This document shows, one piece after another, positions 26,478 through 35,507 of a stretch of 64,000 nucleotides of DNA. Numbering within the stretch: position 1 is the stretch's first letter; each line of letters opens with the position of its first letter. The notes beneath the pieces are model-generated. The model was not told the origin of the DNA. It saw nothing but the letters and a program-made list of their open reading frames with translations, and did not search any database. The DNA lies in NCBI GenBank assembly GCA_002706335.1, contig PAKZ01000012.1, positions 1 to 64,000 of the forward strand, written 5' to 3'. The stretch is from Ahrensia sp. Its GTDB lineage: Bacteria > Pseudomonadota > Alphaproteobacteria > Rhizobiales > Rhizobiaceae. Made by a program: the position numbers and the translations under genes.

Positions 26478-26500
26478 CGGATAAGCATTTCAGGGACTGA
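26360..26500 (+). CDS. Possible 46-residue protein, unknown
   Basis: A 46-codon frame with AGGGG nine bases before its ATG. It encodes MALKGAFNVDIRFEGSRF and then a C-terminal FGASSVARLGQILTDKHFRD. It overlaps two of the hairpins in this gap and has a lower third-position GC content than its neighbours. No family is recognised; it may be a fragment of a larger gene. Confidence 0.3.
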   Translation: MALKGAFNVDIRFEGSRFRVLDPKGPFGASSVARLGQILTDKHFRD

Positions 26501-26577
26501 GCATGGCAACCCGGCGCGCGAATTTGTGATCGGCTTTTATCTTGCCAAATTCCCGACCTGAGGTACCCTGCTTCCGT

Positions 26578-26591
26578 CCGGACATGTCCGG
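26578..26591. promoter_or_regulatory. Perfect palindrome upstream of small secreted protein
   Basis: The 14-bp palindrome CCGGACATGTCCGG ends 19 bases before the ATG at 26611, next to its ribosome-binding site. It could be an operator or an RNA hairpin that affects translation; nothing in the window identifies a cognate regulator. Confidence 0.4.
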
Positions 26592-26610
26592 GCCAGCAAA
26601 GGAGCAGCGC

Positions 26611-26808
26611 ATGTCTTACAAAGCACTGGGCCTTGGCCTCGTAGCGGCTCTCTTCGTTTCGGGTTCGGCGATCGCCTGCCCGATGCACGAGACGGTCGCT
26701 CAAAATCAGACACCTGTCGATTATTCCAAACTGAAGAAGATGGAAGTGGCGCAAGTGCCGGTCGATGCGTGGCTGATCAAATATCTCGACGCCTGGCAGC
26801 AAGCCTGA
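26611..26808 (+). CDS. Small secreted protein, unknown function
   Basis: A 65-residue protein with AAAGGAG seven bases before its ATG. Residues 1-23 form a Sec signal peptide (ALGLGLVAALFVSGSAIA). The mature part is about 42 residues, begins CPMHETVAQ and ends DAWLIKYLDAWQQA; the Cys follows IA, so a lipoprotein-like cleavage is conceivable but the lipobox is poor. A strong terminator follows at 26835, so it is a monocistronic, probably well-expressed gene. No family recognised. Confidence 0.7.
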   Translation: MSYKALGLGLVAALFVSGSAIACPMHETVAQNQTPVDYSKLKKMEVAQVPVDAWLIKYLDAWQQA

Positions 26809-26834
26809 CCGTCGACTGATCTCCAGCAAGCTTG

Positions 26835-26868
26835 AAACCCGGCGTTCCCCGGAGCGCCGGGTTTTTTT
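26835..26868 (+). terminator. Strong intrinsic terminator
   Basis: A 10-bp stem AAACCCGGCG / CGCCGGGTTT with a 10-base loop continues into seven T residues on the plus strand. It ends transcription of the small secreted protein gene. Confidence 0.9.
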
Positions 26869-26894
26869 CCGTTTCCGCGCCCGCCGATCATAAT

Positions 26895-26920
26895 GGAACC
26901 CTTTCGCGACACGAGTCGTT
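26895..26920 (+). promoter_or_regulatory. EcfG-type general stress promoter
   Basis: GGAAC at 26895-26899 and CGTT at 26917-26920 are separated by exactly 17 bases. This is the known signature of promoters read by the alphaproteobacterial general-stress sigma factor EcfG (RpoE2/SigT type). It points rightward and lies 29 bases before the start of the small membrane protein gene, the right distance for a short leader. Confidence 0.75.
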
Positions 26921-26949
26921 ATCAGGTCGGATGCAAAAAGGAGACGATG

Positions 26950-27153
26950 ATGACCACTCAGGATCGAGAGACAAAGGTCGTTTACAGTTACAGCAGTGGC
27001 GGCGCCGGCTGGTTCATCGCCATTCTACTGCTGATCGTTCTAGGCGTCGGCGGGCTTTATCTTTACAATTCCGGTGTGCTGACCGACTCCAACGACGTCA
27101 ACGTGACGATCGATGTACCGGACGAAGTCGTCCCGACGGCGCCGGCCGAATAA
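26950..27153 (+). CDS. Small single-pass membrane protein, stress-regulated
   Basis: A 67-residue protein. Two ATGs are adjacent (26947 and 26950); the second has AAAAGGAG six bases upstream and is preferred. Residues 1-20 are polar, 21-40 form one membrane helix (WFIAILLLIVLGVGGLYLY) and the last 25 are acidic, with a VTIDVPDEVVPTAP tail, probably periplasmic. Function unknown. The EcfG-type promoter directly upstream puts it in the general stress regulon, and a bidirectional terminator lies behind it. Confidence 0.75.
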   Translation: MTTQDRETKVVYSYSSGGAGWFIAILLLIVLGVGGLYLYNSGVLTDSNDVNVTIDVPDEVVPTAPAE

Positions 27154-27177
27154 TACCCGCACCCTCCAGTGCAAAAG

Positions 27178-27207
27178 AAAAACGGGCCATCGCGGCCCGT
27201 TTTTTTT
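27178..27207. terminator. Bidirectional terminator (small protein / lpd operon)
   Basis: An 11-bp stem AAAAACGGGCC / GGCCCGTTTTT with loop ATCGC and a run of eight T on the plus strand; the A-run gives a T-run on the minus strand. It sits between converging genes and ends the long mdh-suc-lpd operon. Confidence 0.9.
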
Positions 27208-27226
27208 CAGCGGAAAGAAATTCGCC

Positions 27227-28636
27227 TCACATGTGGATCGGCTTGCCGAAGGCTGCGGCGAGCGCCGCCTCGCGCACGGCTTCCGACATGGTCGGGTGCG
27301 CGTGGCAGGGGCGCGCCAGATCCTCCGACGAACCGCCGAATTCCATCAGCACCGCGGCCTCGTGGATCATCTCGCCAACGCCGCGACCGAGCATGTGAAC
27401 GCCCAGCACCCGGTCGGTCTTCTTGTCGGCGAGGATCTTGATGAAGCCGTCCGGCGCCAGCATCGCACGGGCGCGGCCATTGGCCGAGAAGGGGAACTTG
27501 CCGACCGTATATTCGATACCGGCGGCTTTCAGCTCTTCCTCGGTCTTGCCGACGGAGGCGACTTCCGGATCGGTATAGACCACGCTCGGGATGACGTCGA
27601 AATTCACATGGCCATGCTGGCCGGCGATGATCTCGGCGACCGCCATGCCCTCGTCTTCCGCCTTGTGCGCCAGCATCGGGCCCTTGACCACGTCGCCCAG
27701 CGCATAAATGCCGGATACCGAGGTCTGCCAATGGTCGTTGATGTCGACCCGGCCACGATCGTCCAGCTTCACGCCGGCATCCTCCAGTCCAAGCGAATCC
27801 GTATAAGGCTTGCGGCCGGTCGAGACGAGCACGAAATCGGCCGAAATCGTCTCGGCGTCGCCACCCTTGACCGGCTCGAAGGTAACCTCCGCGCCCTTTC
27901 CGGATTTCTTGACGCCGGTGACCTTGGCGCCAAGATTGAACTTGATGCCCTGCTTTTCCAGCAGACGCTGGAACTGCTTCGACACGTCGCCGTCCATCGG
28001 GCCGAGCACCTTGTCGAGATATTCGACCACGGTGACCTCGGCGCCGAGACGTTTCCAGACCGAGCCGAGTTCGAGGCCAATCACGCCGCCGCCGACGACC
28101 ACGAGACGGCCCGGCACCTTGGAAAGCTCCAGCGCGCCGGTCGACGAGACGATGACCTTCTCGTCGAAATCGACATCGACGCCCGGAATGCCGGCGACAT
28201 CGGAACCGGTGGCGATGACGACGTTCTTCGCCTCGATTTCCTGTTCCTTGCCGTCCTCGCCGGTGACCGAGACCTTGCCCTCGCCGAGAACCTTTCCGGT
28301 TCCGGTCAGCCAGTCGACCTTGTTCTTCTTCATCAGGAAGGCGACGCCGTCGACATTCGACTTAACGGTGGCGTCCTTGTGGGCGAGCATCGCCTTGATA
28401 TCGAGCTTCGGCTTGCCGACCTTGACGCCGAGTTTTTCCAGCGAGGTCTCCGCCTCGTGGAACATCTCGGAGGCATGCAGCATGGCCTTGGACGGGATGC
28501 AGCCGATATTCAGGCAGGTGCCCCCGAGCGTCGCCCGCTTTTCCACGATCGCGGTCTTCAGGCCGAGCTGCGCACATTTGATGGCGCAGACATAACCGCC
28601 CGGTCCCGATCCGATCACTATAACGTCATAGGCCAT
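27227..28636 (-). CDS. lpdA: Dihydrolipoyl dehydrogenase
   Basis: A 469-residue FAD-dependent disulfide reductase, the E3 component that reoxidises lipoamide on SucB with NAD+. The FAD motif is GSGPGGY at residues 10-16; the redox pair is Cys41/Cys46 in GGTCLNIGCIPSK; the NAD-binding GGGVIGLELGSVW lies mid-protein and the His-Glu dyad region CHAHPTMSEA is near residue 450. As the last gene of the suc operon it serves the 2-oxoglutarate complex. Other complexes may use it or have their own E3. Confidence 0.97.
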   Translation of the reverse strand: MAYDVIVIGSGPGGYVCAIKCAQLGLKTAIVEKRATLGGTCLNIGCIPSKAMLHASEMFHEAETSLEKLGVKVGKPKLDIKAMLAHKDATVKSNVDGVAFLMKKNKVDWLTGTGKVLGEGKVSVTGEDGKEQEIEAKNVVIATGSDVAGIPGVDVDFDEKVIVSSTGALELSKVPGRLVVVGGGVIGLELGSVWKRLGAEVTVVEYLDKVLGPMDGDVSKQFQRLLEKQGIKFNLGAKVTGVKKSGKGAEVTFEPVKGGDAETISADFVLVSTGRKPYTDSLGLEDAGVKLDDRGRVDINDHWQTSVSGIYALGDVVKGPMLAHKAEDEGMAVAEIIAGQHGHVNFDVIPSVVYTDPEVASVGKTEEELKAAGIEYTVGKFPFSANGRARAMLAPDGFIKILADKKTDRVLGVHMLGRGVGEMIHEAAVLMEFGGSSEDLARPCHAHPTMSEAVREAALAAAFGKPIHM

Positions 28637-28653
28637 GATATACCTTTCCTAAA

Positions 28654-29415
28654 CTAGCGACCGCCGGTCGCATCCAGAATGGCGCCAGTCGAATAGGACG
28701 CCTCTTCCGACAACAAATAGAGGATGGCATGCGCCACTTCGAGCGCACTGCCTTCACGTTTCATCGGGACCGCGTCCCGCATTTTCGCCACCCGGTCCGG
28801 CTCGCCGCCGGAAGCGTGGATGTCCGTGTCGATGATGCCAGGCCGCACCGCGTTGACGCGGATGCCCTCGGTCGCGACCTCGCGCGCCAACCCGATCGTC
28901 ATCGTGTCGATCGCCCCCTTCGCGGCGGCGTAGTCGACATACTGCCCCGGAGCGCCGAGGGTCGCGGCGGCCGACGACAGATTGACGATCGCGCCGCCCT
29001 TGCCTCCGTGCCGCGTCGACATGCGTTTCACGGCTTCCCGGGCACATAGGAACGCGCCGGTCACATTGATCCGGAACATACGCTCCAGCCGTTCGAGGCT
29101 CATCTCGTCCACCCGCGCCGACCGGTCGACGACGCCGGCATTGTTGACCAGCCCGTCGAGCCGGCCCCAGCGCTCGTCGACGGCCGCGAACATGGCGAGG
29201 ATATCGGCCTCGCTCGCCACATCGGCGCGCACGGCGAAAGCCTCGCTACCGGCTTCCCCGATCGTGGCCACTGTCTGCTCTGCGGCCTGTTTGTCGTGCG
29301 CGTAGTTGACCGCCACGCGCCAGCCGCGCTGCGCGGCAAGTACGGCTACGGCGCAGCCTATACCGCGCGATCCGCCAGTGACGAGCAGAACTGGTTTTTC
29401 GGCCGGCTCACTCAA
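28654..29415 (-). CDS. SDR-family oxidoreductase
   Basis: A 253-residue short-chain dehydrogenase with a TTG start; no better start exists upstream, since the LysE-type gene ends 4 bases before it. The cofactor motif TGGSRGIG (residues 13-20), NNAG near residue 92, the catalytic Ser in NLSSA and YAAAK near residue 163 are all present. An Arg/Asn pair after the second beta strand suggests preference for NADP(H). The substrate is unknown. It lies between the LysE-type gene and lpdA inside the TCA operon. Confidence 0.92.
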   Translation of the reverse strand: MSEPAEKPVLLVTGGSRGIGCAVAVLAAQRGWRVAVNYAHDKQAAEQTVATIGEAGSEAFAVRADVASEADILAMFAAVDERWGRLDGLVNNAGVVDRSARVDEMSLERLERMFRINVTGAFLCAREAVKRMSTRHGGKGGAIVNLSSAAATLGAPGQYVDYAAAKGAIDTMTIGLAREVATEGIRVNAVRPGIIDTDIHASGGEPDRVAKMRDAVPMKREGSALEVAHAILYLLSEEASYSTGAILDATGGR

Positions 29416-29419
29416 TGCT

Positions 29420-30061
29420 TCATCCGACCTTTTCCGTCGCCAGCTTCAGGCCGAAGGCGATGAAGACGGCGCCGCTTACCCTGTTGATCCACTTGCTCGC
29501 CCGCTCGAAGGCAGCGCGCATGCGCGGCATCGTCAGGAAGAACGAAACGCCCACGAACCAGGCGATAAGGCAGCTCGCCATAACCAGCCCGTAGCCGAAC
29601 TTGACCGCCGCCGGCGTCTCGTGACTGACGACAGCCGAAAAGACCGACAGGAAGAAAAACACCGGCTTGGGATTGAGTGCATTGGCGAGGAAGCCCAGTG
29701 CGAAGCCCCTGAAAGCGGTCTGCGGAGCCGCCTTGGGCTGGTCACTTGCGACTCCGGCATCCAGCGTCACGGTGCCGGCGCGCAACGACTGCACGCCGAT
29801 ATAAACCAGATAGGCCACGCCGAGCCATTTCAGCAGTCCGAACAACAGGATCGACTGCGAGATGATCAGCCCGAGCCCGAGGATCGTGTAGCTGACATGG
29901 AACATCAGCGAGACGCCGATGCCGATGCTGGTGAGAACCGCCGCCTTGCGTCCATGCACAATCGCCTGACGCATGACCATCGCCGTATCGGCCCCCGGCG
30001 CCACGATGGCGAAGGAGAAGATAGCCATGATGGAGGCGAGCTCAATCCAGTACTGGGTCAT
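29420..30061 (-). CDS. LysE-family exporter
   Basis: A 213-residue membrane protein of the LysE/RhtB superfamily with six predicted helices. The N-terminal signature FSFAIVAPGADTAMVMRQ (about residues 16-33) and the following GRKAAVLTSIGIGVS are clear. Such proteins export amino acids or related metabolites. Placement between sucB and lpdA makes export of a TCA-linked amino acid such as glutamate an idea only; nothing in the sequence fixes the substrate. Confidence 0.92.
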   Translation of the reverse strand: MTQYWIELASIMAIFSFAIVAPGADTAMVMRQAIVHGRKAAVLTSIGIGVSLMFHVSYTILGLGLIISQSILLFGLLKWLGVAYLVYIGVQSLRAGTVTLDAGVASDQPKAAPQTAFRGFALGFLANALNPKPVFFFLSVFSAVVSHETPAAVKFGYGLVMASCLIAWFVGVSFFLTMPRMRAAFERASKWINRVSGAVFIAFGLKLATEKVG

Positions 30062-30124
30062 TGGCGACAGTCTCCCGGCAGGGGAAGGCGGGCGGCCGGA
30101 ATTGCCCGGCGACCCGCTCCGCGA

Positions 30125-31402
30125 TCAGAGATCGAGAACGAGACGTTCCGGATCCTCGAGGCTTTCCTTGACGCGCACCAGGAAGGTCACGGCTTCCTTG
30201 CCGTCGACGATCCGGTGGTCGTAGGACAGCGCCAGATACATCATCGGGCGGATGACGACCTGGCCGCCGATCGCCATCGGACGTTCCTGGATCTTGTGCA
30301 TGCCGAGAATGCCCGACTGCGGCGCGTTCAGGATCGGCGAGGACATCAGCGAACCATAGACGCCGCCATTGGAGATGGTGAAGGTGCCGCCCTGCATGTC
30401 GGCCATGCCGAGCTTGCCGTCACGCGCCGCCATGCCGAGCCGGCCGATTTCCTTCTCGATCTCGGCAATCGACATCTGGTCGGCATCGCGCACGACCGGT
30501 ACGACGAGACCCTTGTCGGTGCCGACGGCAACGCCGATGTGGCAGAAATGCTTGTAGATGATGTCGGTGCCGTCGATCTCGGCATTGACCGCGGGCACTT
30601 CCTGCGGCGCGTGGGTGACCGCCTTGGTGAAGAAGCCCATGAAGCCGAGCTTCACGCCATGCTTCTTCTCGAACAGATCCTTGTATTTCTTGCGCAGATC
30701 CATCACCGCCGTCATGTCCACCTCGTTGTAGGTGGTCAGCATCGCAGCCGTGTTCTGTGCATCCTTCAGCCGGCGCGCGATGGTCTGGCGCAGCTTCGTC
30801 ATGCGCACGCGTTCCTCGCGCTCGGCATCGCCCTCGGGCGACGGTGCGCGGGCGGCCTTCGGCGCTTCGGCCGGCGACGACGGCGCACCCGAGGCAAGCG
30901 CCTCGATCACGTCGCCCTTCAGCACCTGGCCGCGCTTGCCGGAGCCCGAGACCTGCTCGGCGGAAACGCCCTTGTCGGCCATCATCTTTGCGGCCGACGG
31001 GGCCGGCGGCATGTCGCTGTCGCGGCCACGGGCCTTTTCCATGCCGACAGTGTCGACCTCGGAACCGGACGGTGCGGGCTCCGGTTCCGAATCCGACTTG
31101 GATTCCGACGACTTGGCCTCTTTCTTCTTGTCTTCTTTTTTCTCTTCCTTGGCGGGCGCGCCGTCGCCTTCCTCGAGCATGCCGAGAAGGGCGTCGACCT
31201 CTACGGTGTCGCCTTCCTTGGCGACGATTTCACCGAGCGTGCCGGCGGCCGGGGCCGGCACTTCCAGCGTCACCTTGTCGGTCTCCAGTTCCAGCAGCGT
31301 CTCGCCGTCGGCGACGGTATCGCCCTGCTTCTTGAACCATTGTCCGATGGTCGCTTCCGTGACCGATTCGCCCAGGGTGGGCACGCGGATTTCTTTTGCC
31401 AT
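30125..31402 (-). CDS. sucB: 2-oxoglutarate dehydrogenase E2 (succinyltransferase)
   Basis: A 425-residue dihydrolipoamide succinyltransferase. The lipoyl domain covers residues 1-78, with the lipoylated Lys43 in [10 protein letters not shown]; a Glu/Lys-rich then Pro/Ala/Ser linker follows; the peripheral-subunit-binding domain is at about 125-165 ([20 protein letters not shown]); the catalytic domain to the end contains SYDHRIVDG with the catalytic His. One lipoyl domain is typical for SucB. It follows sucA by 38 bases. Confidence 0.97.
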   Translation of the reverse strand: MAKEIRVPTLGESVTEATIGQWFKKQGDTVADGETLLELETDKVTLEVPAPAAGTLGEIVAKEGDTVEVDALLGMLEEGDGAPAKEEKKEDKKKEAKSSESKSDSEPEPAPSGSEVDTVGMEKARGRDSDMPPAPSAAKMMADKGVSAEQVSGSGKRGQVLKGDVIEALASGAPSSPAEAPKAARAPSPEGDAEREERVRMTKLRQTIARRLKDAQNTAAMLTTYNEVDMTAVMDLRKKYKDLFEKKHGVKLGFMGFFTKAVTHAPQEVPAVNAEIDGTDIIYKHFCHIGVAVGTDKGLVVPVVRDADQMSIAEIEKEIGRLGMAARDGKLGMADMQGGTFTISNGGVYGSLMSSPILNAPQSGILGMHKIQERPMAIGGQVVIRPMMYLALSYDHRIVDGKEAVTFLVRVKESLEDPERLVLDL

Positions 31403-31440
31403 TGTTCAGTCTTTCCGGGGTCAGATAGGTTTGATTGCCG

Positions 31441-34431
31441 TCATTGGCCGAGCGCGTCGTCGAGGAAGGCGGCGAGCTGCTCCTTGTGTTTCGACATCAG
31501 GCCGGTGGCCGGCGACGCCGCCGCGGCGCGGCCCGTGTAGCGGACACGCTGGTGCTTGGCGTTGATATGGGCGAGCACCCATTCCAGATACGGATCGATG
31601 AAGGCCCAGGCACCCATGTTCTTCGGCTCTTCCTGACACCACACCATCTCCGCATTCTTGAAGCGGGACAGTTCGGTGATCAGAGCCTTGGCCGGGAACG
31701 GGTAGAGCTGTTCGAGGCGAAGCAGGTAGACGTCGTTGACACCGCGCGCCTCGCGTTCCTCGTAAAGATCGTAATAGACCTTGCCCGTGCACATCACGAC
31801 GCGGCGGATCTTGGAATCGGTGACCAGCTTGGTCTTCGAATCCTTGCGATATTCCGCATCGTCCCACAGCAGCCTGTGGAAGGCGCTCTCGCCCGACATC
31901 TCGCCGAGCGTCGACACGGCGCGCTTGTGGCGCAGCAGCGACTTCGGCGTCATCAGGATGAGCGGCTTGCGGAAATCGCGCTTCAGCTGCCGGCGCAGGA
32001 TGTGGAAGTAATTGGCCGGCGTCGTGCAGTTGGCGACCTGCATGTTGTCCTCGGCGCACATCTGCAGGAAGCGCTCCAGGCGGGCCGACGAATGCTCCGG
32101 TCCCTGCCCTTCGTAGCCGTGCGGCAACAGGCAGACGAGGCCGGACATGCGCAGCCACTTGCGTTCGCCCGACGAGATGAACTGGTCGAAGACGACCTGC
32201 GCGCCATTGGCGAAGTCACCGAACTGGGCTTCCCAAAGCGTCAGCCCGTTCGGCTCAGCCAGCGAGTAGCCATATTCGAAACCGAGCACGGCTTCTTCCG
32301 AGAGCATCGAATTGATGACCTCGTAGCGGCCCTGGCCTGCGGAGACCGAGTTCAACGGCACGTAACGGGTTTCGTCCTTCTGGTCGTAGAGGACCGAATG
32401 ACGCTGCGAGAAGGTGCCGCGTTCGCAGTCCTGGCCGGACAGGCGCACGCCGTAGCCTTCCTGGCACAGCGAGCCGAAGGCCAGCGCCTCGGCCGTCGCC
32501 CAGTCGATGCCCTCGCCCGTCTCGATCATCTTGGCGCGGTTGTCCATGAAACGCTGGACAGTGCGGTGGACATCGAAGTCCTCGGGAACCGTCGTCAGCT
32601 TCTTGCCGATATCCTTGAGCGCCTTCATCGGCACGGCGGTCTTGCCGCGCCTGCGCTCGTCCTCATTGTCGGCCTTGGACAGGCCCGACCACTTGCCGTC
32701 CAGCCAGTCGGCCTTGTTCGGCTTGTAGGTCTCGCCGGCCTCGAATTCGACTTCCAGATGCTCGCGCCAGTCGGCCTTCATCTTCTCGTATTCGTCGGTC
32801 GTGATCAGCCCCTCGGCGATCAGCTGATCGGCATAGATCTGCGCCGTCGTCTTGTGCGCGCGGATCTTCTTGTACATCAACGGCTGGGTGAACGCCGGCT
32901 CGTCGCCCTCGTTATGGCCGAAGCGGCGATAGCAGAACATGTCGATGACGACCGGCTTGTGGAAAAGCATGCGGAATTCCGCCGCTATCTTCGCCGCGTA
33001 GACGACCGCCTCGGGATCGTCGCCATTCACATGGAAGATCGGCGCCTCGATCATCTTCGCCACGTCGGAAGGATAGGGCGAGGACCGCGAGAAGCGAGGA
33101 TTGGTGGTGAAGCCGATCTGGTTGTTGACGATAAAATGGATCGTGCCGGCGACGCGGTGGCCGCGCAGCGCCGACAGGCCGAGACATTCCGGCACGACGC
33201 CCTGGCCGGCAAAGGCCGCATCGCCATGCAGCAGGAGCGGCAGGACCTTGGAACGGTCGTCCAGGCCGACGACCTCCGGACGCTGCGCGCCGCCGGCGAT
33301 CTGGTCCTGCTTGGCGCGCGCCTTGCCCATCACCACCGGATTGACGATTTCCAGGTGCGAGGGGTTCGCCGTCAGCGACAGGTGAACCTTGTTGCCGTCG
33401 AATTCGCGGTCGGAAGAGGCACCGAGATGGTACTTCACGTCGCCCGAACCCTCGACGTCGTCGGGTGTGAACGATCCGCCCTTGAACTCGTTGAAGATGG
33501 CGCGATGCGGCTTCGCCATCACCTGGGAGAGCACGTTGAGGCGGCCGCGATGCGGCATGCCGAACACGATGTCGCGCAGGCCCATGGCGCCGCCGCGCTT
33601 GATGATCTGTTCCAGCGCCGGGATCAGCGATTCGCCGCCATCGAGGCCGAAACGCTTGGTGCCCTTGTATTTGACGTCGATGAACTGCTCGAAGCCTTCC
33701 GCCTCGACCAGCTTCTGCAGGATCGCCTTCTTGCCCATGTCGGTGAAGGCGACGCCCTTGTCCGGACCTTCGATGCGCTGCTGGATCCACGACTTCTCCT
33801 CAGGATTGGAGATGTGCATGAATTCGACGCCGATGGTCGAGCAATAGGTCCGCTTCAGGATGTCGAGCATCTCCGGAATGGTCGCGAATTCCAGCCCGAG
33901 CACATTGTCGATGAAGATCTTGCGGTCGTAGTCTTCCGGCGTGAAACCGTAGGCTTCCGGCGAAAGCTCATTGTAGTCCTCGAGCGGCTTGGCGATGCCG
34001 AGCGGGTCGAGATTGGCGTGCAAATGGCCGCGCATGCGGTAGGCGCGGATCATCATGATGGCGCGCACGGAATCGCGCTGCGCGCTGACAATGTCCTTGT
34101 CTGAAACCGGCTGCGACGTGGCCGCTGCCTTTTCCTTCAGCTTGGTGCCGATATGGGCTTCGATTTCGGCCCAGTTGCCGTCGAGCGCCGAGGTCAGTTC
34201 GCCATTCGGCGTCAGCGGCCAGTTGGCACGCTCCCACGACGCGCCCTGCGCGTTCTTGCGGACATCCTCGGGCTTGTCGTGCAGGTCTCCGAAAAAGGTC
34301 TGCCATTCCTCTGGCAGCGAGGCCGGGTTGTCCTGGTACTGGGCGTAGAGTTCCTCGATATAATGGGCGTTGCCGCCATAAAGGAACGAAGTCGAGGCGA
34401 ACAGGTCGTTCAGTTCGTCGGTGCGTGCCAT
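31441..34431 (-). CDS. sucA: 2-oxoglutarate dehydrogenase E1 component
   Basis: The thiamine-diphosphate-dependent decarboxylase of the 2-oxoglutarate complex, 996 residues from the ATG at 34431. The N-terminal FLYGGNAHYIEELYAQYQ segment mediates assembly; the thiamine-diphosphate and metal site includes HGDAAFAGQGVVPE and NNQIGFTTNP near residues 370-420; the transketolase-type second half has LPHGYEGQGPEHSSAR. The upstream extension of the open frame to 34539 is not needed. The 140-base gap to sucD contains GC-rich inverted repeats that might attenuate transcription. Confidence 0.98.
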   Translation of the reverse strand: MARTDELNDLFASTSFLYGGNAHYIEELYAQYQDNPASLPEEWQTFFGDLHDKPEDVRKNAQGASWERANWPLTPNGELTSALDGNWAEIEAHIGTKLKEKAAATSQPVSDKDIVSAQRDSVRAIMMIRAYRMRGHLHANLDPLGIAKPLEDYNELSPEAYGFTPEDYDRKIFIDNVLGLEFATIPEMLDILKRTYCSTIGVEFMHISNPEEKSWIQQRIEGPDKGVAFTDMGKKAILQKLVEAEGFEQFIDVKYKGTKRFGLDGGESLIPALEQIIKRGGAMGLRDIVFGMPHRGRLNVLSQVMAKPHRAIFNEFKGGSFTPDDVEGSGDVKYHLGASSDREFDGNKVHLSLTANPSHLEIVNPVVMGKARAKQDQIAGGAQRPEVVGLDDRSKVLPLLLHGDAAFAGQGVVPECLGLSALRGHRVAGTIHFIVNNQIGFTTNPRFSRSSPYPSDVAKMIEAPIFHVNGDDPEAVVYAAKIAAEFRMLFHKPVVIDMFCYRRFGHNEGDEPAFTQPLMYKKIRAHKTTAQIYADQLIAEGLITTDEYEKMKADWREHLEVEFEAGETYKPNKADWLDGKWSGLSKADNEDERRRGKTAVPMKALKDIGKKLTTVPEDFDVHRTVQRFMDNRAKMIETGEGIDWATAEALAFGSLCQEGYGVRLSGQDCERGTFSQRHSVLYDQKDETRYVPLNSVSAGQGRYEVINSMLSEEAVLGFEYGYSLAEPNGLTLWEAQFGDFANGAQVVFDQFISSGERKWLRMSGLVCLLPHGYEGQGPEHSSARLERFLQMCAEDNMQVANCTTPANYFHILRRQLKRDFRKPLILMTPKSLLRHKRAVSTLGEMSGESAFHRLLWDDAEYRKDSKTKLVTDSKIRRVVMCTGKVYYDLYEEREARGVNDVYLLRLEQLYPFPAKALITELSRFKNAEMVWCQEEPKNMGAWAFIDPYLEWVLAHINAKHQRVRYTGRAAAASPATGLMSKHKEQLAAFLDDALGQ

Positions 34432-34571
34432 TTGCTTCACCTTGTGCGGGCCGGCTGGCCCCTCCTGGGTTTTCGATGCGCGCTTGCGCGCTTGTGCGTT
34501 TCCTTGGCGGTCTGAGCCGCCTGCCCCGATAGCTGACAAGGGCGGGCGAGCCGCCCCCGTCCAACAGATGT

Positions 34572-35492
34572 TTAGCCCTTCAGCACTTCGACAAGGGTCT
34601 TGCCGAGCTGGGCCGGCGACGGCGAGACGCGAATACCCGCATCTTCCATCGCCGCGATCTTGTCTTCCGCGCCGCCCTTGCCGCCGGAGATCACTGCGCC
34701 GGCATGGCCCATGGTGCGTCCGGGAGGCGCCGTGCGACCGGCGATGAAGCCGACCATAGGCTTGGAGCGGCCCTTCTTGGCCTCGTCCTTGAGGAACTGG
34801 GCGGCCTCTTCCTCGGCCGAACCGCCGATTTCGCCGATCATGATGATGGACTCGGTCGCGTCGTCGGCGAGGAACATCTCGAGCACGTCGATGAACTCGG
34901 TGCCCTTGACCGGGTCGCCGCCGATGCCGACAGCCGTCGTCTGGCCGAGGCCTTCATTGGTGGTCTGGAAAACCGCCTCGTAGGTCAGCGTGCCGGAACG
35001 CGACAGGACGCCGACCGAACCCTTCTTGAAGATGGAGCCCGGCATGATGCCGATCTTGCATTCTTCCGGCGTCAGCACGCCCGGGCAGTTCGGGCCGATC
35101 AGGCGCGACTTCGACTTGTCGAGCTTCGCCTTCACATTGACCATGTCCATGACCGGGATACCCTCGGTGATGCAGATGATGAGCGGGATCTCGGCCTCGA
35201 TCGCCTCGATGATCGCCGCGCCCGCGCCTGCCGGCGGAACATAGATCACGGACGCGTTCGCACCGGTCGCTTCCTTGGCCTCTCCGACCGTGGCGAAGAT
35301 CGGCAGTTCCTTGCCCGAAGCCTCGCCGGCGCCTTCGCCCGCAGTCCAGGTCTCGCCGCCCTTCTTCGGGTGGATACCGGCAACCATCTGCGTGCCGTAA
35401 TAGCCAAGCGCCTGTTCGGTGTGGAAAGTGCCGGTCTTGCCGGTCAGCCCCTGAACGAGAACCTTGGTGTCTTTGTTGACGAGTATCGACAT
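34572..35492 (-). CDS. sucD: Succinyl-CoA synthetase alpha subunit
   Basis: A 306-residue subunit that binds CoA and carries the phosphohistidine. The CoA-binding domain opens [19 protein letters not shown], the middle holds [21 protein letters not shown], and the active-site histidine is in [12 protein letters not shown] near residue 265. The length is slightly longer than in enterics because of a small insertion near residue 45-60. It is separated from sucC by two uncharacterised genes, an unusual arrangement, since sucC and sucD are normally adjacent. Confidence 0.98.
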   Translation of the reverse strand: MSILVNKDTKVLVQGLTGKTGTFHTEQALGYYGTQMVAGIHPKKGGETWTAGEGAGEASGKELPIFATVGEAKEATGANASVIYVPPAGAGAAIIEAIEAEIPLIICITEGIPVMDMVNVKAKLDKSKSRLIGPNCPGVLTPEECKIGIMPGSIFKKGSVGVLSRSGTLTYEAVFQTTNEGLGQTTAVGIGGDPVKGTEFIDVLEMFLADDATESIIMIGEIGGSAEEEAAQFLKDEAKKGRSKPMVGFIAGRTAPPGRTMGHAGAVISGGKGGAEDKIAAMEDAGIRVSPSPAQLGKTLVEVLKG

Positions 35493-35507
35493 GTGGCTAG
35501 CAGCTCC

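Noticed and set aside
26221-26829. 202-codon leftward frame across the gap after the GumN-like gene
   Set aside because: It runs opposite to a good small-protein gene and its terminator, and shows no domain or ribosome-binding site.
31435-34104. 889-codon plus-strand frame opposite sucA
   Set aside because: It mirrors the sucA gene; the protein has no recognisable domain and is rich in His, Arg and Leu as expected for a shadow frame.
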